From the NCBI GenBank assembly GCA_900319995.1, contig ONQO01000006.1, positions 1 through 52,939 of the forward strand: DNA of 52,939 bases, written 5' to 3'. The position numbers and the translations under genes were made by a program. The notes under the pieces are model-generated. The model saw nothing but the letters and a program-made list of their open reading frames with translations. It searched no databases and had not been told where the DNA came from. The stretch comes from an uncultured Bacteroidales bacterium. GTDB lineage: Bacteria; Bacteroidota; Bacteroidia; Bacteroidales; Paludibacteraceae. Below, piece after piece: positions 1 to 8,384 of the stretch. How positions within the stretch are numbered: the first letter of the stretch is position 1; every line of letters begins with the position of its first letter.

Positions 1-1
1 C

Positions 2-967
2 ACCATTCAGATGGAGCAGAAAATGGTAGGAGGAACGGGCAAATGGACTTATAAGCAGAATGCGGCCAAGGACGAGGCATCCTGTGACGCCCAAAACCCC
101 GAAGAGGAAGGTACAGCTTGCTGGCAGATAACTGTTACTAACGGTTTCCAGAGCATGGTTTGGTACATCTGGGACACCGAAGACGGTGCTCAAAGAGCTA
201 TCCAAGCGTATGAGAAAACAGGCTGGAGAGGTACGTACAAGAAAGCCGATGCAGCCGACAAAGACGCTTGTGACAAATTGGAGGAGAATCCTCAGAACCC
301 CGACCAGCCGACCGATTCGACTGACTATTCCCAGTACGACAATACGGTTGAGAAATGCTGGGAGGTAACTACGACGGCATTTGGAATGTCAGTGACCGAG
401 TACGTGTGGATGACCGAACGTGTCCTGGTTCAGTCGATGGACGTTACGGGTGTCGCTTACAGTTACAAACTTGCTGATGCCTCGGACGAACACTCTTGTG
501 CCTCGCTGAACCACGAAGATGATCCCACTGATCCCACTGATCCCGATGATCCGGATCCTGTGCAGCCACAGGAAAAAGCTTGCTGGCTCATCACAACGAC
601 CGTAGGCGAACAAACGATCTCTGTCTATCATTGGATGACAGAAGAGGAGGCGAAAGTGGCCGCCGAAGCCTCCAAAGGAACTTATGAGAAAGCGGAGGCT
701 GACGACGAAGACGCTTGTCATCAACTCAATGCGGATAACCCGATGTTGCAAGGAGAGAAGTCCTGTTGGGAAATAACCATAAACCTTGATGCTATGGGGC
801 AATCCTCAAGCTTCTTCCTATGGGGAACAGAGGATATGGTTAAACTTGCTATCACAGCGGCAGAAGAAAAATACAAAGACTCTGAAGCGTTTGGACTCCG
901 GGTTTCCTACAAACCGGCTGAGGCTGACGACGAAGACGCTTGTAACAGTTTGAATACGATAAAATAA
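2..967 (+). CDS. Cys-Trp repeat protein of unknown function, 5' end outside the window
   Basis: The reading frame is open to the window edge, so the ATG at 11 is probably internal and the N-terminus, with any signal peptide, is missing. Counting from that Met, the protein holds four complete copies and one partial copy of a 45-60 residue unit. Each complete unit opens with Cys-Trp (37, 116, 191, 252), has a central aromatic strand ending in W.TE or WMTE, and closes with an acidic D-E-x-x-C (87, 163, 236, 311). The two cysteines per unit could form one disulfide, which would suit an exported protein. A Pro-Asp linker (171-183, DPTDPTDPDDPDP) separates units. I do not recognise the family. Composition is very acidic. 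A terminator follows directly. Confidence 0.8.
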   Translation, partial: TIQMEQKMVGGTGKWTYKQNAAKDEASCDAQNPEEEGTACWQITVTNGFQSMVWYIWDTEDGAQRAIQAYEKTGWRGTYKKADAADKDACDKLEENPQNPDQPTDSTDYSQYDNTVEKCWEVTTTAFGMSVTEYVWMTERVLVQSMDVTGVAYSYKLADASDEHSCASLNHEDDPTDPTDPDDPDPVQPQEKACWLITTTVGEQTISVYHWMTEEEAKVAAEASKGTYEKAEADDEDACHQLNADNPMLQGEKSCWEITINLDAMGQSSSFFLWGTEDMVKLAITAAEEKYKDSEAFGLRVSYKPAEADDEDACNSLNTIK

Positions 968-972
968 AAGTT

Positions 973-1000
973 AAAAAAACGCTCAAAGGGGCGTTTTTTT
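973..1000 (+). terminator. Rho-independent terminator after the repeat protein
   Basis: A-run, stem ACGCTC/GGGCGT (979-984 with 989-994), AAAG loop and a T-run. It lies just after the stop codon at 967. The A/T symmetry means it could work on both strands. Confidence 0.85.
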
Positions 1001-1012
1001 AGCATCAAATCC

Positions 1013-1043
1013 TTGTATATTCCAAATATTTGTTGTACCTTTG
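1013..1043 (+). promoter_or_regulatory. Bacteroidota promoter of the glucosaminidase operon
   Basis: The -33 element TTG is at 1013-1015, followed by a 20-bp spacer and the -7 element TACCTTTG at 1036-1043. It starts the run from the glucosaminidase through mutS2. Confidence 0.75.
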
Positions 1044-1098
1044 CAGCGAATTTATGAAAACAGCTAGCGCTGAGCAGCCGAAACTAAAAACAAAGCAT

Positions 1099-2139
1099 AT
1101 GAAAAAACAGATTCTTTTGATAGCCGCAATGGCAACGACGTTGTATGTGTGCGCCCAGAAACAAAACCAGGTTTATCTCGACTATATCTCCCAATGGCAG
1201 AGTGTAGCCATTCAGAATCAAGCCGATTACGGTGTTCCGGCGTCTATCATCATGGCGCAAGCGTTGTTGGAGTCTGGTGCCGGGCAGAGTGAGTTGGCGA
1301 AAAATGCGAACAATCATTTCGGCATCAAGTGTACGAGCGATTGGTTCGGAGGTGTCTATTATTACGATGACGAGCGCAAAGGCGATTGTTTCCGAAAGTA
1401 TAAAAACGCCGCGGAGAGTTTCAAAGACCATGCTGTCTTCCTCCAGAGACCCCGCTATTCCACTTGTTTTGAGATAGCGATAGAGGACTATGAGGGATGG
1501 GCACATCGCCTCAAAGCATGTGGCTATGCCACCGACAAACAGTATGCGCCGAAACTGATTAAAATCATTGAGGACTACCATCTGGATGAACTGGCGAAAG
1601 GCAAACCCGTAGGCACTCGTAAGCCGGAGACGGAGGGCAAGTCTTCCTCCTCCACGGGAACCAAACCTACCAAGGCGACTGTCGTACATGCTACCGAACC
1701 GATTGCTACCTTTCATCATGACCCCGAACCTCCTTATGTAGAGCCTCTGACCGCCAAGCAAGAACGCGATAATTTCTTCATTGAACACACCAAAAAGAAA
1801 TGCAACGGGGTCAGTTATGTCATTGCGCGTGAGGGAGATACCTATGCCAATGTCGCTTTCCGTTTGAATATGAAAGAGCGCGACCTGCGTGAGCATAACG
1901 ATGCGCTCGGACGGAATATGGAGCCCGGAGACCGTGTTTATCTGTCTGCAAAGAAAAAGAAAGGATTCAATACCTATGTGTGGACACATCCCGGTCAATC
2001 CTTATGGCTATTATGCCAGGACGAATGTATCCGCATGAAGACAGTGCAAGAACTGAACGGTCTTGATCCGTCGATCCGTACTTTTACTATCCGTCAGAAG
2101 ATTTACTTGAAAAAAGTAAAAGACGACGATGTCCGCTAA
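1099..2139 (+). CDS. Secreted N-acetylmuramidase/glucosaminidase with two LysM domains
   Basis: Predicted cell-wall hydrolase that cleaves the peptidoglycan glycan chain. The ATG at 1099 is chosen because it begins a signal peptide (MKKQILLIAAMATTLYVCAQ) and lies about 55 bases after the -7 box; the upstream in-frame starts at 1030 and 1054 would lie on or next to the promoter. Residues about 28-150 match the glucosaminidase (PF01832) fold, with the probable catalytic Glu in ALLESGAGQSELA and the conserved HFGIKC. A Ser/Thr/Pro linker follows. Two LysM-like modules then occur: one at VSYVIAREGDTYANVAFRLN, and a weaker one near the C-terminus (NTYVWTHPGQSLW). The stop overlaps the next gene by 11 bases, so the two are probably translationally coupled. 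Confidence 0.9.
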   Translation: MKKQILLIAAMATTLYVCAQKQNQVYLDYISQWQSVAIQNQADYGVPASIIMAQALLESGAGQSELAKNANNHFGIKCTSDWFGGVYYYDDERKGDCFRKYKNAAESFKDHAVFLQRPRYSTCFEIAIEDYEGWAHRLKACGYATDKQYAPKLIKIIEDYHLDELAKGKPVGTRKPETEGKSSSSTGTKPTKATVVHATEPIATFHHDPEPPYVEPLTAKQERDNFFIEHTKKKCNGVSYVIAREGDTYANVAFRLNMKERDLREHNDALGRNMEPGDRVYLSAKKKKGFNTYVWTHPGQSLWLLCQDECIRMKTVQELNGLDPSIRTFTIRQKIYLKKVKDDDVR

Positions 2140-2419
2140 CTCCCTGTCCATCACAGACGCGCTTGTGGATTTTCTCCGCGAGAGCGGTTTGGAACAGTCT
2201 GTACTCGATGTGCAGATAGAAGAAGCATGGCCCAAAGTGATGGGGGCTACCGTCGCCAAACTGACGCGAAGCGTTGAAATGAAAGATGGAATGCTCTATG
2301 TGCGCGTTAGTTCAGCCGCGCTCAAAGCACAACTCTTTGAGAACCGTTTCCAACTGGTGAGCAAACTAAACGAAGCAGTCGGTGCGCCGGCTATCAAAGA
2401 CTGTCGAATCTTAGGATAA
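2129..2419 (+). CDS. DUF721 (DciA-like) protein
   Basis: 96-residue protein of the DUF721 family. Features are an N-terminal helix, the conserved WPKVMGATVAKLT segment, and a strand-rich second half (GMLYVRVSSAALKAQLF) ending in a short helix. Family members related to DciA load the replicative helicase DnaB in bacteria that lack DnaC. In Bacteroidota a single short DUF721 protein is usual, and its role there is inferred rather than shown. It overlaps the glucosaminidase stop by 11 bases and sits 8 bases before mutS2, so it belongs to that operon. Confidence 0.85.
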   Translation: MSANSLSITDALVDFLRESGLEQSVLDVQIEEAWPKVMGATVAKLTRSVEMKDGMLYVRVSSAALKAQLFENRFQLVSKLNEAVGAPAIKDCRILG

Positions 2420-2427
2420 CAAAAAAA

Positions 2428-4803
2428 GTGAATTACTATCCCGAAAACATAGAGCAGAAAATCGACTTTACGGAGATTCGCGAGGAACTGCGTCGCCGTT
2501 GTTCCTCTCCTTTGGGGCGCGAGCGTGTGGATGCCATGCAGATGGAGACGGACTACGGTACAGTCTTTCGCTTGTTGTCCCTTACCGACCAGATGTTAAA
2601 GGCGCAGACGGATCCAATGCTTTCTTTTCCGCGCGGAGACATCCATGACATGCGTGAAGCGGTTTCGCGAATCCGTATAGAGGGCCTGTTCCTTGATGAG
2701 GCGGAGTTGGACGCGCTTCGCAAAACGCTCTCTTTTGCCGCGGAATTAGAGACCTTTTTCTCCGCTCTCGACCCGCAACGATACCCGCTTCTAATAGAAC
2801 TGCCGAATAGTAACCATACTCCGACAGAGCCGACTCAGCAGACTCTCAAAGCAATCGTGGAAACGATCAACCGCGTGTTGGACCGCTACGGCAAACTGGC
2901 AGATAATGCCTCGCCGGAACTGCAACGTATAAGGCGCGAACTGGTGAACCTCCAAGGTTCGGTGGGCAAGACATTGGCTTCTATTCTTCGGCAGGCGAAA
3001 GCGGACGGATTAGTCGATGCCGACGCTGCTCCCACTCTGCGTGAAGGGAGACTTGTTATTCCTGTTCCACCCGGATACAAACGCAAAATAGGCGGTATCG
3101 TACACGACGAATCGGCAACGGGCAAGACGGTTTATATAGAGCCGCAACAAGTTGTTGAAGCCAATAATCATATACGTGAGTTGGAAGGAGCCGAACGGCG
3201 TGAGCGTATCCGTATCCTTCATGACGTCACCGACCGATTACGCCCCAATACAGGGTTGATTATCGATAGTCAGCGTCTATTGGCTGAGGTGGATTTTCTT
3301 TCCGCCAAAGTGTCGCTTGCTCAGACCCTACATGCCATTCGTCCGGAGCTGGTGGACACGCCGCAATTGGACTGGGTTGACGCACGACACCCCGTTCTTT
3401 GGCTGCATTATCATCCTCAGAACAAACCCGTTATTCCCCTCTCTGTTCGTCTGAGAGCGGAGGAAAACCGTATGCTCGTTATTTCCGGTCCCAATGCCGG
3501 CGGCAAATCGGTTTGTCTCAAAACAGTAGCTCTGCTCCAATATATGCTCCAAAGCGGCTTGTTGGTTCCGGTGGGAGAGCAGAGTAGAGCAGGGCTCTTT
3601 TCGCAACTAATGATTGACATAGGTGACGAGCAGTCCATTCAGGACGAGTTGTCCACCTATTCCTCTCATTTGCGCAACATGCGCTCTTTTTTGCGTTCCG
3701 CGGATGACCACACACTCATCCTCATAGACGAGATGGGAACAGGAACAGAGCCGCTCATAGGAGGAGCAATAGCAGAAGCCATTCTGCACGAACTGGTGGA
3801 GAAACGCGTTTTTGGCGTCATTACTACCCATTATACCAATATCAAACATTTCGCCGAGCAGACTAAAGGCGTCGTCAATGGCGCTATGCTATACGACAGG
3901 GGAGCAATGAAACCGCTCTTCCAACTCTCTATCGGGCAAGCAGGTAGCAGTTTCGCCATCGAGATAGCACGACAAACAGGTCTCGGAGAGAAAATCATCC
4001 AATACGCTTCGGATCTGGTGGGAGAAGAACATATCGAATATGACAAACAATTGCAGGACATAGCCCGCGATAAACGATATTGGGAGAACAAACGTCAATC
4101 CATCCGCCAAAAAGAGAAAGAACTGGAGTCGCGTATCGCCCAATACGACGAGCAGATGAGCGGTATCAAGCAGAAAAAGAAAGAGGTCTTGGAGGAAGCA
4201 CGGCAGCAAGCCGAACAATTGCTCAAACAGTCGAACGCCGCTATCGAACGTACTATCCGGGAAATAAAGGAAGCCAAAGCCGATAAGGAGAAAACCAAAG
4301 TAGCGCGGCAACGGGTGGAAAACCTCAAAGAGAAAGTCGAAAGTCAAAAGTCGAAGGTCCAAAGTCAAAACGGGACAGAGCCTTCCGAAAGTCGAAAGCA
4401 AAAAGTGCTGAAAGATTTCCGTGACCTCAAACTGCTCAAAGGAGAAGTCTCAATTCTCAATTCTCAATTCTCAACTCTCAATTCTCCATTAAGCAACGCT
4501 ACCGTCCGCTCTACGGTTCGTCAGCGTACCTTGGCTTTCGAACGCACACTGGATTTGCGTGGACTACGAGCGGATGAAGCTCTGGAGAAACTGATTGCGT
4601 ACATGGACGATGCCTTGATGGTTGGAGCCGGAGAAGTGACTATTCTGCATGGCACAGGTACCGGCGCGCTCAAACAGCTTACGCGTGACTACCTCGATGA
4701 TATCAACCGTCAGCGCCGAAAAAGAGGACAAATAACGCTCGATTTTGGAGATGGAGACGTCAACCACGGAGGTGCCGGCTTAACGGTTGTGACGTTGGGA
4801 TAG
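2428..4803 (+). CDS. mutS2: MutS2 family ATPase/endonuclease with Smr domain
   Basis: 791-residue MutS2. The start is GTG at 2428; no better ATG fits the conserved N-terminus (YYPENIEQKIDFTEIREELR). The core and lever region is followed by the ATPase with Walker A GPNAGGKS (about residues 355-362), Walker B LILIDEMGTGTEP and a TTHYTNIKHFA segment. A long charged coiled coil follows, then a C-terminal Smr nuclease domain with the LDLRGLRADEAL and HGTGTGALK motifs. MutS2 suppresses recombination and rescues collided ribosomes in other bacteria. Unusually, the linker before Smr contains two 35-bp arrays of 7-bp repeats (4332-4366 and 4450-4484), translated as KVESQKSKVQSQ and SILNSQFSTLNS. These residues look like inserted spacer rather than conserved family sequence. 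Confidence 0.95.
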   Translation: MNYYPENIEQKIDFTEIREELRRRCSSPLGRERVDAMQMETDYGTVFRLLSLTDQMLKAQTDPMLSFPRGDIHDMREAVSRIRIEGLFLDEAELDALRKTLSFAAELETFFSALDPQRYPLLIELPNSNHTPTEPTQQTLKAIVETINRVLDRYGKLADNASPELQRIRRELVNLQGSVGKTLASILRQAKADGLVDADAAPTLREGRLVIPVPPGYKRKIGGIVHDESATGKTVYIEPQQVVEANNHIRELEGAERRERIRILHDVTDRLRPNTGLIIDSQRLLAEVDFLSAKVSLAQTLHAIRPELVDTPQLDWVDARHPVLWLHYHPQNKPVIPLSVRLRAEENRMLVISGPNAGGKSVCLKTVALLQYMLQSGLLVPVGEQSRAGLFSQLMIDIGDEQSIQDELSTYSSHLRNMRSFLRSADDHTLILIDEMGTGTEPLIGGAIAEAILHELVEKRVFGVITTHYTNIKHFAEQTKGVVNGAMLYDRGAMKPLFQLSIGQAGSSFAIEIARQTGLGEKIIQYASDLVGEEHIEYDKQLQDIARDKRYWENKRQSIRQKEKELESRIAQYDEQMSGIKQKKKEVLEEARQQAEQLLKQSNAAIERTIREIKEAKADKEKTKVARQRVENLKEKVESQKSKVQSQNGTEPSESRKQKVLKDFRDLKLLKGEVSILNSQFSTLNSPLSNATVRSTVRQRTLAFERTLDLRGLRADEALEKLIAYMDDALMVGAGEVTILHGTGTGALKQLTRDYLDDINRQRRKRGQITLDFGDGDVNHGGAGLTVVTLG
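4332..4366 (+). repeat. 7-bp tandem array, five units, inside mutS2
   Basis: Five consecutive 7-mers related to GAAAGTC (variants AAAAGTC, GAAGGTC, CAAAGTC). They lie in frame in the coiled-coil linker of MutS2 and encode residues near 636-647. Confidence 0.9.
4450..4484 (+). repeat. 7-bp tandem array, five units, inside mutS2
   Basis: Five copies of TCAATTC, one with a single change (TCAACTC). The unit is the exact reverse complement of the GAATTGA unit in recQ, so on both coding strands the array reads SILNSQFS. It encodes the linker just before the Smr domain. Confidence 0.95.
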
Positions 4804-4807
4804 GGAA

Positions 4808-4887
4808 AAATTGAAAGTTGAAAGTGTCGTTATCACGTTATTACGTTATCACGAAAAATCTGAATACTGAATGCTGAATACTGAATT
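4808..4887 (+). repeat. Three adjacent short tandem arrays filling the gap before the barrel protein
   Basis: The 87-base gap holds TTGAAAG twice, then an 8-bp unit CGTTATCA three times with one change (4829-4852), then CTGAATA four times with last-base changes (4860-4887). The last array ends three bases before the ATG at 4891. I see no promoter or terminator here. Confidence 0.85.
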
Positions 4888-4890
4888 AAT

Positions 4891-5601
4891 ATGAAGAAAG
4901 GAATCCTTTTTTTGACTCTCTTGTGTCCTTTGTTGCTCTTCGCCGGAAACCCCGGTTTCGGGGAACGACATTATTCGCTGTCAGCGATGGCGGAGTACAG
5001 TTACAACACCACTTGGGGACATCACGGCAATTTCGATGTGCAGGCATTGATGCCCTTTAACCCTCATTTCGAGATGGAGGCAAAACTGCAGTTCTCAACC
5101 GCAAACGTGCATACGATGGCTTTGCAGTTCAGACCTAAGTTTGAGTTGCCCGTCGGAGAAATGTTCCTCGAAACAGATGTGCTCTACCGGGCTGTCGCAC
5201 GTAACCGTATCCATGATTTCACCGCCGCACTCGGGGTCGGCTATCGCATGGACCATGTGTCGGTGACGCTTGGCGTTTTCTGTCGCGTAATGGATGATTG
5301 GGACCGCGATTGGCACGCTAACGAAACGTATGTGGTCGAACCCTTCAACCTCCTCTATCGCATTGAGGTTTTCTGCCGGCCGCAGAACAATCCCTGGAAT
5401 CTGTCATTCATGTTCAGTAATGTCGATGACTACCAATTGGAGCGAATGTGGCAGCCGCTTTTCTCTCTCGGCGCTTGGTATGACGTCAACAATCATTGGC
5501 GTCTCAACTTCGCTGCACAATGCAAACCGACCGGAATGTTCCATCTTGACGCCTCTTTCTACGGAGCTACACTTCGTGCCGGATTTAGTTACAGATTCTA
5601 A
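4891..5601 (+). CDS. Predicted outer-membrane beta-barrel protein
   Basis: 236 residues. A signal peptide (MKKGILFLTLLCPLLLFAG) is followed by alternating amphipathic strands rich in Tyr, Trp and Phe, and the protein ends in YRF. The terminal Phe is the usual recognition signal for BAM-dependent barrel insertion. The length suits a barrel of about 8-12 strands. No enzyme motif is visible, so it could be a porin-like or structural protein. It is followed after 15 bases by a phosphoesterase lipoprotein and is probably co-transcribed with it. Confidence 0.7.
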   Translation: MKKGILFLTLLCPLLLFAGNPGFGERHYSLSAMAEYSYNTTWGHHGNFDVQALMPFNPHFEMEAKLQFSTANVHTMALQFRPKFELPVGEMFLETDVLYRAVARNRIHDFTAALGVGYRMDHVSVTLGVFCRVMDDWDRDWHANETYVVEPFNLLYRIEVFCRPQNNPWNLSFMFSNVDDYQLERMWQPLFSLGAWYDVNNHWRLNFAAQCKPTGMFHLDASFYGATLRAGFSYRF

Positions 5602-5616
5602 CGAAAGGAGATCATC

Positions 5617-6492
5617 ATGAAAAAATTATCTATACTTGTATGGGTTGGCATCATGGCGCTTTCCTGTGCCAACGAAGAGGCTACTTTGGACATAGCCGGT
5701 ATGTTCTCGTCCAACGGCGAACCGGTCAATACACGCTTTGAGCAATCGCTCGCTTACAACGACTCCGTTGGAGAAATACATCTGGACATGAAAGCCGATA
5801 ACTATACGGTTTTTGTCTGCTCGGACAGCCATATAACTCGAAAGGAGCACAAGAACCTTGATTATTTCGTAGCGCAGTTCAATGATGCCGCAACGCCCAA
5901 ATTAGCAATTCATCTCGGCGACCTCATTGACGCGCAAAATAACTTCCCTTGCGCTGACAGCGTCCTCCGGACGGGCGGAAGATCCATTAATGATACCCTT
6001 TTCATTACACCCGGAAACCATGACGTCTATTTCAAACAGTGGCCTGTTTACCGCTCCTTTTTCAAAACCGGCACCTATTGGTTTGATACCAATAACGGAA
6101 CGAAAAAACTGGACTTGTTCATCTGCCTCGACAGCGCCGATGGTACCTTGGGAAGAAAGCAGATGAAATGGCTCAAAGAACTTCTCGAACGCAAATCGAA
6201 GGAGGGATACAGGAGAATCATTGTCTTTACCCATACGCATTTATGGAAGCTGGACGGCTCGCAGGGACATACCTCCAATATGGCATTGGAAGATACCTAT
6301 GAGTTGACCGCTCTTCTTGCCAAATACGGGGTGGAGTACATGTGGAGCGGACACCAGCATGCACGGCAGTCGGTTATCTTTAAGAATGTCTGCTATCTGG
6401 TGCTGGATGCCACCAAGGATAACGAACGGGGTCAGGCATACATGACCGTTGATTTAGGCGATGATGCCATCTATCATTATCACAATTATTGA
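5617..6492 (+). CDS. Lipoprotein metallophosphoesterase
   Basis: 291-residue calcineurin-like phosphoesterase. The N-terminus has a lipobox (MALSCANEE), so it is probably anchored to a membrane and faces the periplasm or the cell surface. The metal-binding motifs appear in the family order: SDSHITRKEH, HLGDLID, GNHDVYF, FTHTHLW and SGHQHAR, giving a complete dimetal site. The substrate cannot be read from the sequence. It has an AAAGGAG ribosome-binding sequence 7 bases before the ATG, which is unusual for this phylum. It forms a pair with the upstream barrel protein and is closed by a strong terminator. Confidence 0.88.
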   Translation: MKKLSILVWVGIMALSCANEEATLDIAGMFSSNGEPVNTRFEQSLAYNDSVGEIHLDMKADNYTVFVCSDSHITRKEHKNLDYFVAQFNDAATPKLAIHLGDLIDAQNNFPCADSVLRTGGRSINDTLFITPGNHDVYFKQWPVYRSFFKTGTYWFDTNNGTKKLDLFICLDSADGTLGRKQMKWLKELLERKSKEGYRRIIVFTHTHLWKLDGSQGHTSNMALEDTYELTALLAKYGVEYMWSGHQHARQSVIFKNVCYLVLDATKDNERGQAYMTVDLGDDAIYHYHNY

Positions 6493-6507
6493 AACTCCCA
6501 CCCGGAT

Positions 6508-6538
6508 AAAAAACGCCCACGTTGGGCGTTTTTTTTTT
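6508..6538 (+). terminator. Rho-independent terminator after the phosphoesterase
   Basis: Stem AACGCCCA/TTGGGCGTT around CG, flanked by an A-run and a T-run of ten. Confidence 0.9.
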
Positions 6539-6541
6539 ACT

Positions 6542-6576
6542 TTGGCTGTTGGCTGTTGGCTGTTGGCTATTTCCCA
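6542..6576 (+). repeat. 7-bp tandem array (TTGGCTG)
   Basis: Three TTGGCTG, one TTGGCTA and a degenerate fifth unit, placed directly after the terminator in the intergenic gap. The reverse complement matches the CAACAGC-type units near rpsB and in the CobW gene. Confidence 0.85.
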
Positions 6577-6593
6577 CGCGCATTATGGTGATG

Positions 6594-6640
6594 CTATTCT
6601 GTAATAGCGACAAAAGCGGGCCCGTTTTTGCGGGCCTGCA
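6594..6640 (-). terminator. Hairpin with a shared tail downstream of the TonB-C lipoprotein gene
   Basis: On the minus strand a stem GGCCCG/CGGGCC with a CAAAAA loop is followed by a tail running CGCTTTTGTCGCTATTACAG and on into AATAgC. The same tail, with one difference, occurs at 8385-8420 after the DUF6249 gene. The position after a stop codon suggests a terminator or a 3'-end element. Confidence 0.5.
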
Positions 6641-6723
6641 TACACCGTTTCACATATGTGGTTGTATAACAAACGGTATAAATAGATTCCTACTGTGTTT
6701 TCGCGAAACGGTGTTTGTGATTA

Positions 6724-7332
6724 TTATTTCAGTTTGAAGACCACAGGAATAGTATAGTGAACATTTACCGGTTCGCCGTTTTCTTTACCCGGTTTCCAGT
6801 CCGGCATGTTATTCACAACTCGCAAGGCTTCATTATCCAGACTTTCCGTGCCGCTGGACTTGACTACATGTACATCCGTCACCTTCCCTTCTTTCGTAAT
6901 TACAAACGAGCAAGCGACCCGTCCTTCTTTCTTATCCTTTTTTGCGTCTGCCGGATACTTTACATTATCCATCAAATACGTCATCATTGCAGACATACCG
7001 CCAGGGAATTCCGGCATGCTGTCCGGCGCCAAAACCGGCAGTTCGGTAACGATGGTGGTCTTGCCGTTGCTGCTGACTACCATGCCAACGTTCTTGTTTC
7101 CTTTGGAGGATTTATCAATAGTCACATTGGTCACCTTCTCCTTACCACTAATGGTAACGGTATTGACTTTGACAATAGTGCCGTCTTCTTTTTTTATAAC
7201 GGTATTTTTCGTCTCTGTTTTTACACCGTTTTCTGTAGAGACACTGGAACTCGTAGAGACATGTTTGGACTGTGCGCAGGCGCTCAAGACGAAGAGCAGA
7301 CCCAGTGCAGTTATACAAATTCTGGTTTTCAT
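6724..7332 (-). CDS. Lipoprotein with TonB C-terminal domain
   Basis: 202 residues. A lipobox (LSACAQ) ends the signal peptide. Residues about 25-95 are a Thr/Val/Lys-rich low-complexity region, and the C-terminal 95 residues form a TonB_C domain: EFPGGMSAMMTYLMDNVKYP, then GRVACSFVITKEGKVTDV and LDNEALRVVNNMPDWKPG. Unlike true energy-transducing TonB, it is a lipoprotein without the N-terminal transmembrane anchor and proline-rich spacer that would reach ExbBD. Such orphan TonB_C proteins are frequent in Bacteroidota and their role is unclear. The start overlaps the stop of the upstream regulator gene by four bases (ATGA). Confidence 0.85.
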   Translation of the reverse strand: MKTRICITALGLLFVLSACAQSKHVSTSSSVSTENGVKTETKNTVIKKEDGTIVKVNTVTISGKEKVTNVTIDKSSKGNKNVGMVVSSNGKTTIVTELPVLAPDSMPEFPGGMSAMMTYLMDNVKYPADAKKDKKEGRVACSFVITKEGKVTDVHVVKSSGTESLDNEALRVVNNMPDWKPGKENGEPVNVHYTIPVVFKLK

Positions 7333-8228
7333 TGTTTTGTTGTTTTGAGGGTTATACTTATTAATTTTTCGCGCAAGTCCGCAGCAATGGTACCAAGTTT
7401 CTGCGCTGTGCGTGTTTTTTTATTGCTTATACTGTTTTGCGACAACATCATAATATCTGCTATTTCCTTAGCCGACAAATCCAATAGAACCAGTACGCAA
7501 AAGCGAATGTCTTGTTCCGAGAGTTCCGGCTGTGCAGCCTGCAGTTTGTCCACTGCATCATAGAGATACGCGTTAGCCGTCGTGCAGAATTGTTTGTAAT
7601 CGTCCCAATGGAGCGCCACCTGGATTTTTCCCTGTGACAACACCAAGGCGATATTACGCTCCAAATCCTCGCGTTTGACGGACTGGGAGGAACTTTTCCT
7701 GTTGCGATAAACGGCATATACTGCTATTCCTGCCCCGACCAACACTATGGTCAGTAATAGAATCAGGACATTATGCTTGCGCGTGTTCGCGGTCTTCGTT
7801 TGTATCACTTCACGATGGATGGTGCGGGTGGCCTGTAACATGGTGGCATCGCCTTCCTCGCGATATCTGCGCTCGGCTATCAGGCTCAGTTCAATCACGG
7901 AAAGCGGGTAGTAAACGGAATCGCTCAGATAGAGGAACTCGTTTGCCGCCTGACTGAAACAATCGAAGGCCAGCGAATCCTGTTGCCCGGCCAGATACGC
8001 CTTGCCGAGATGATAAATCACTTTTGCCTCTTTGGCTGTCTGTCCTTTGGTGCGGAATGTTTCTGCCGCATCCTGTAATGCAGGTATATCCGCGTACGTC
8101 TGTAGCGCGTTTTCCAAGGAGTCAGCAGTCCGAAGAGTGGCATCGGCTACCTGTTCGCTCTTCCTATCGTGCATCGCACACGCAGACAGCGCACAGAAGA
8201 TAATAATGTATGAGACAATTTTTCGCAT
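7329..8228 (-). CDS. Membrane-anchored LuxR-like regulator with TPR-like sensor part
   Basis: 299 residues. A signal sequence with a lipobox-like LSACAMH precedes a helical, TPR-like region (about 25-135), a single transmembrane helix (about 156-178, VLILLLTIVLVGAGIAVYAV) and a cytoplasmic part. The end has a LuxR-like helix-turn-helix (LSEQDIRFCVLVLLDLSAKE, then IADIMMLSQNSISNKKTRTA). The architecture is common in Bacteroidota and suggests a one-piece sensor-regulator. It overlaps the TonB_C lipoprotein by four bases, so the two form an operon and may act together. Confidence 0.8.
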   Translation of the reverse strand: MRKIVSYIIIFCALSACAMHDRKSEQVADATLRTADSLENALQTYADIPALQDAAETFRTKGQTAKEAKVIYHLGKAYLAGQQDSLAFDCFSQAANEFLYLSDSVYYPLSVIELSLIAERRYREEGDATMLQATRTIHREVIQTKTANTRKHNVLILLLTIVLVGAGIAVYAVYRNRKSSSQSVKREDLERNIALVLSQGKIQVALHWDDYKQFCTTANAYLYDAVDKLQAAQPELSEQDIRFCVLVLLDLSAKEIADIMMLSQNSISNKKTRTAQKLGTIAADLREKLISITLKTTKQ

Positions 8229-8285
8229 AATACGTATAGTTTTCAGTCACTTTTTTTGCAACAAATTCTGTTCCAAAATCCACTG

Positions 8286-8317
8286 CAAAGGTACTACAAT
8301 TTTCAAAGCCATCCAAA
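8286..8317 (-). promoter_or_regulatory. Bacteroidota promoter of the LuxR-like regulator operon
   Basis: On the minus strand, -33 TTTG (8317-8314), a 20-bp spacer, and -7 TACCTTTG (8293-8286), about 58 bases before the start codon. Confidence 0.8.
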
Positions 8318-8384
8318 TTTTACTATGCGACAAATGATTTTGTAAAGTGCTGATATATAGCAATAATGCAAAAATAATTAGCGA

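Noticed and set aside
528-560. 9-bp repeat encoding Asp-Pro-Thr
   Set aside because: The period is a multiple of three and the product is a normal acidic linker, so it is not part of the 7-bp or 11-bp families.
8146-8236. Lipoprotein signal of the LuxR-like protein as evidence for a periplasmic protein
   Set aside because: The C-terminal helix-turn-helix needs to be cytoplasmic and a second membrane helix is present, so the N-terminal Cys may simply be part of an anchor.
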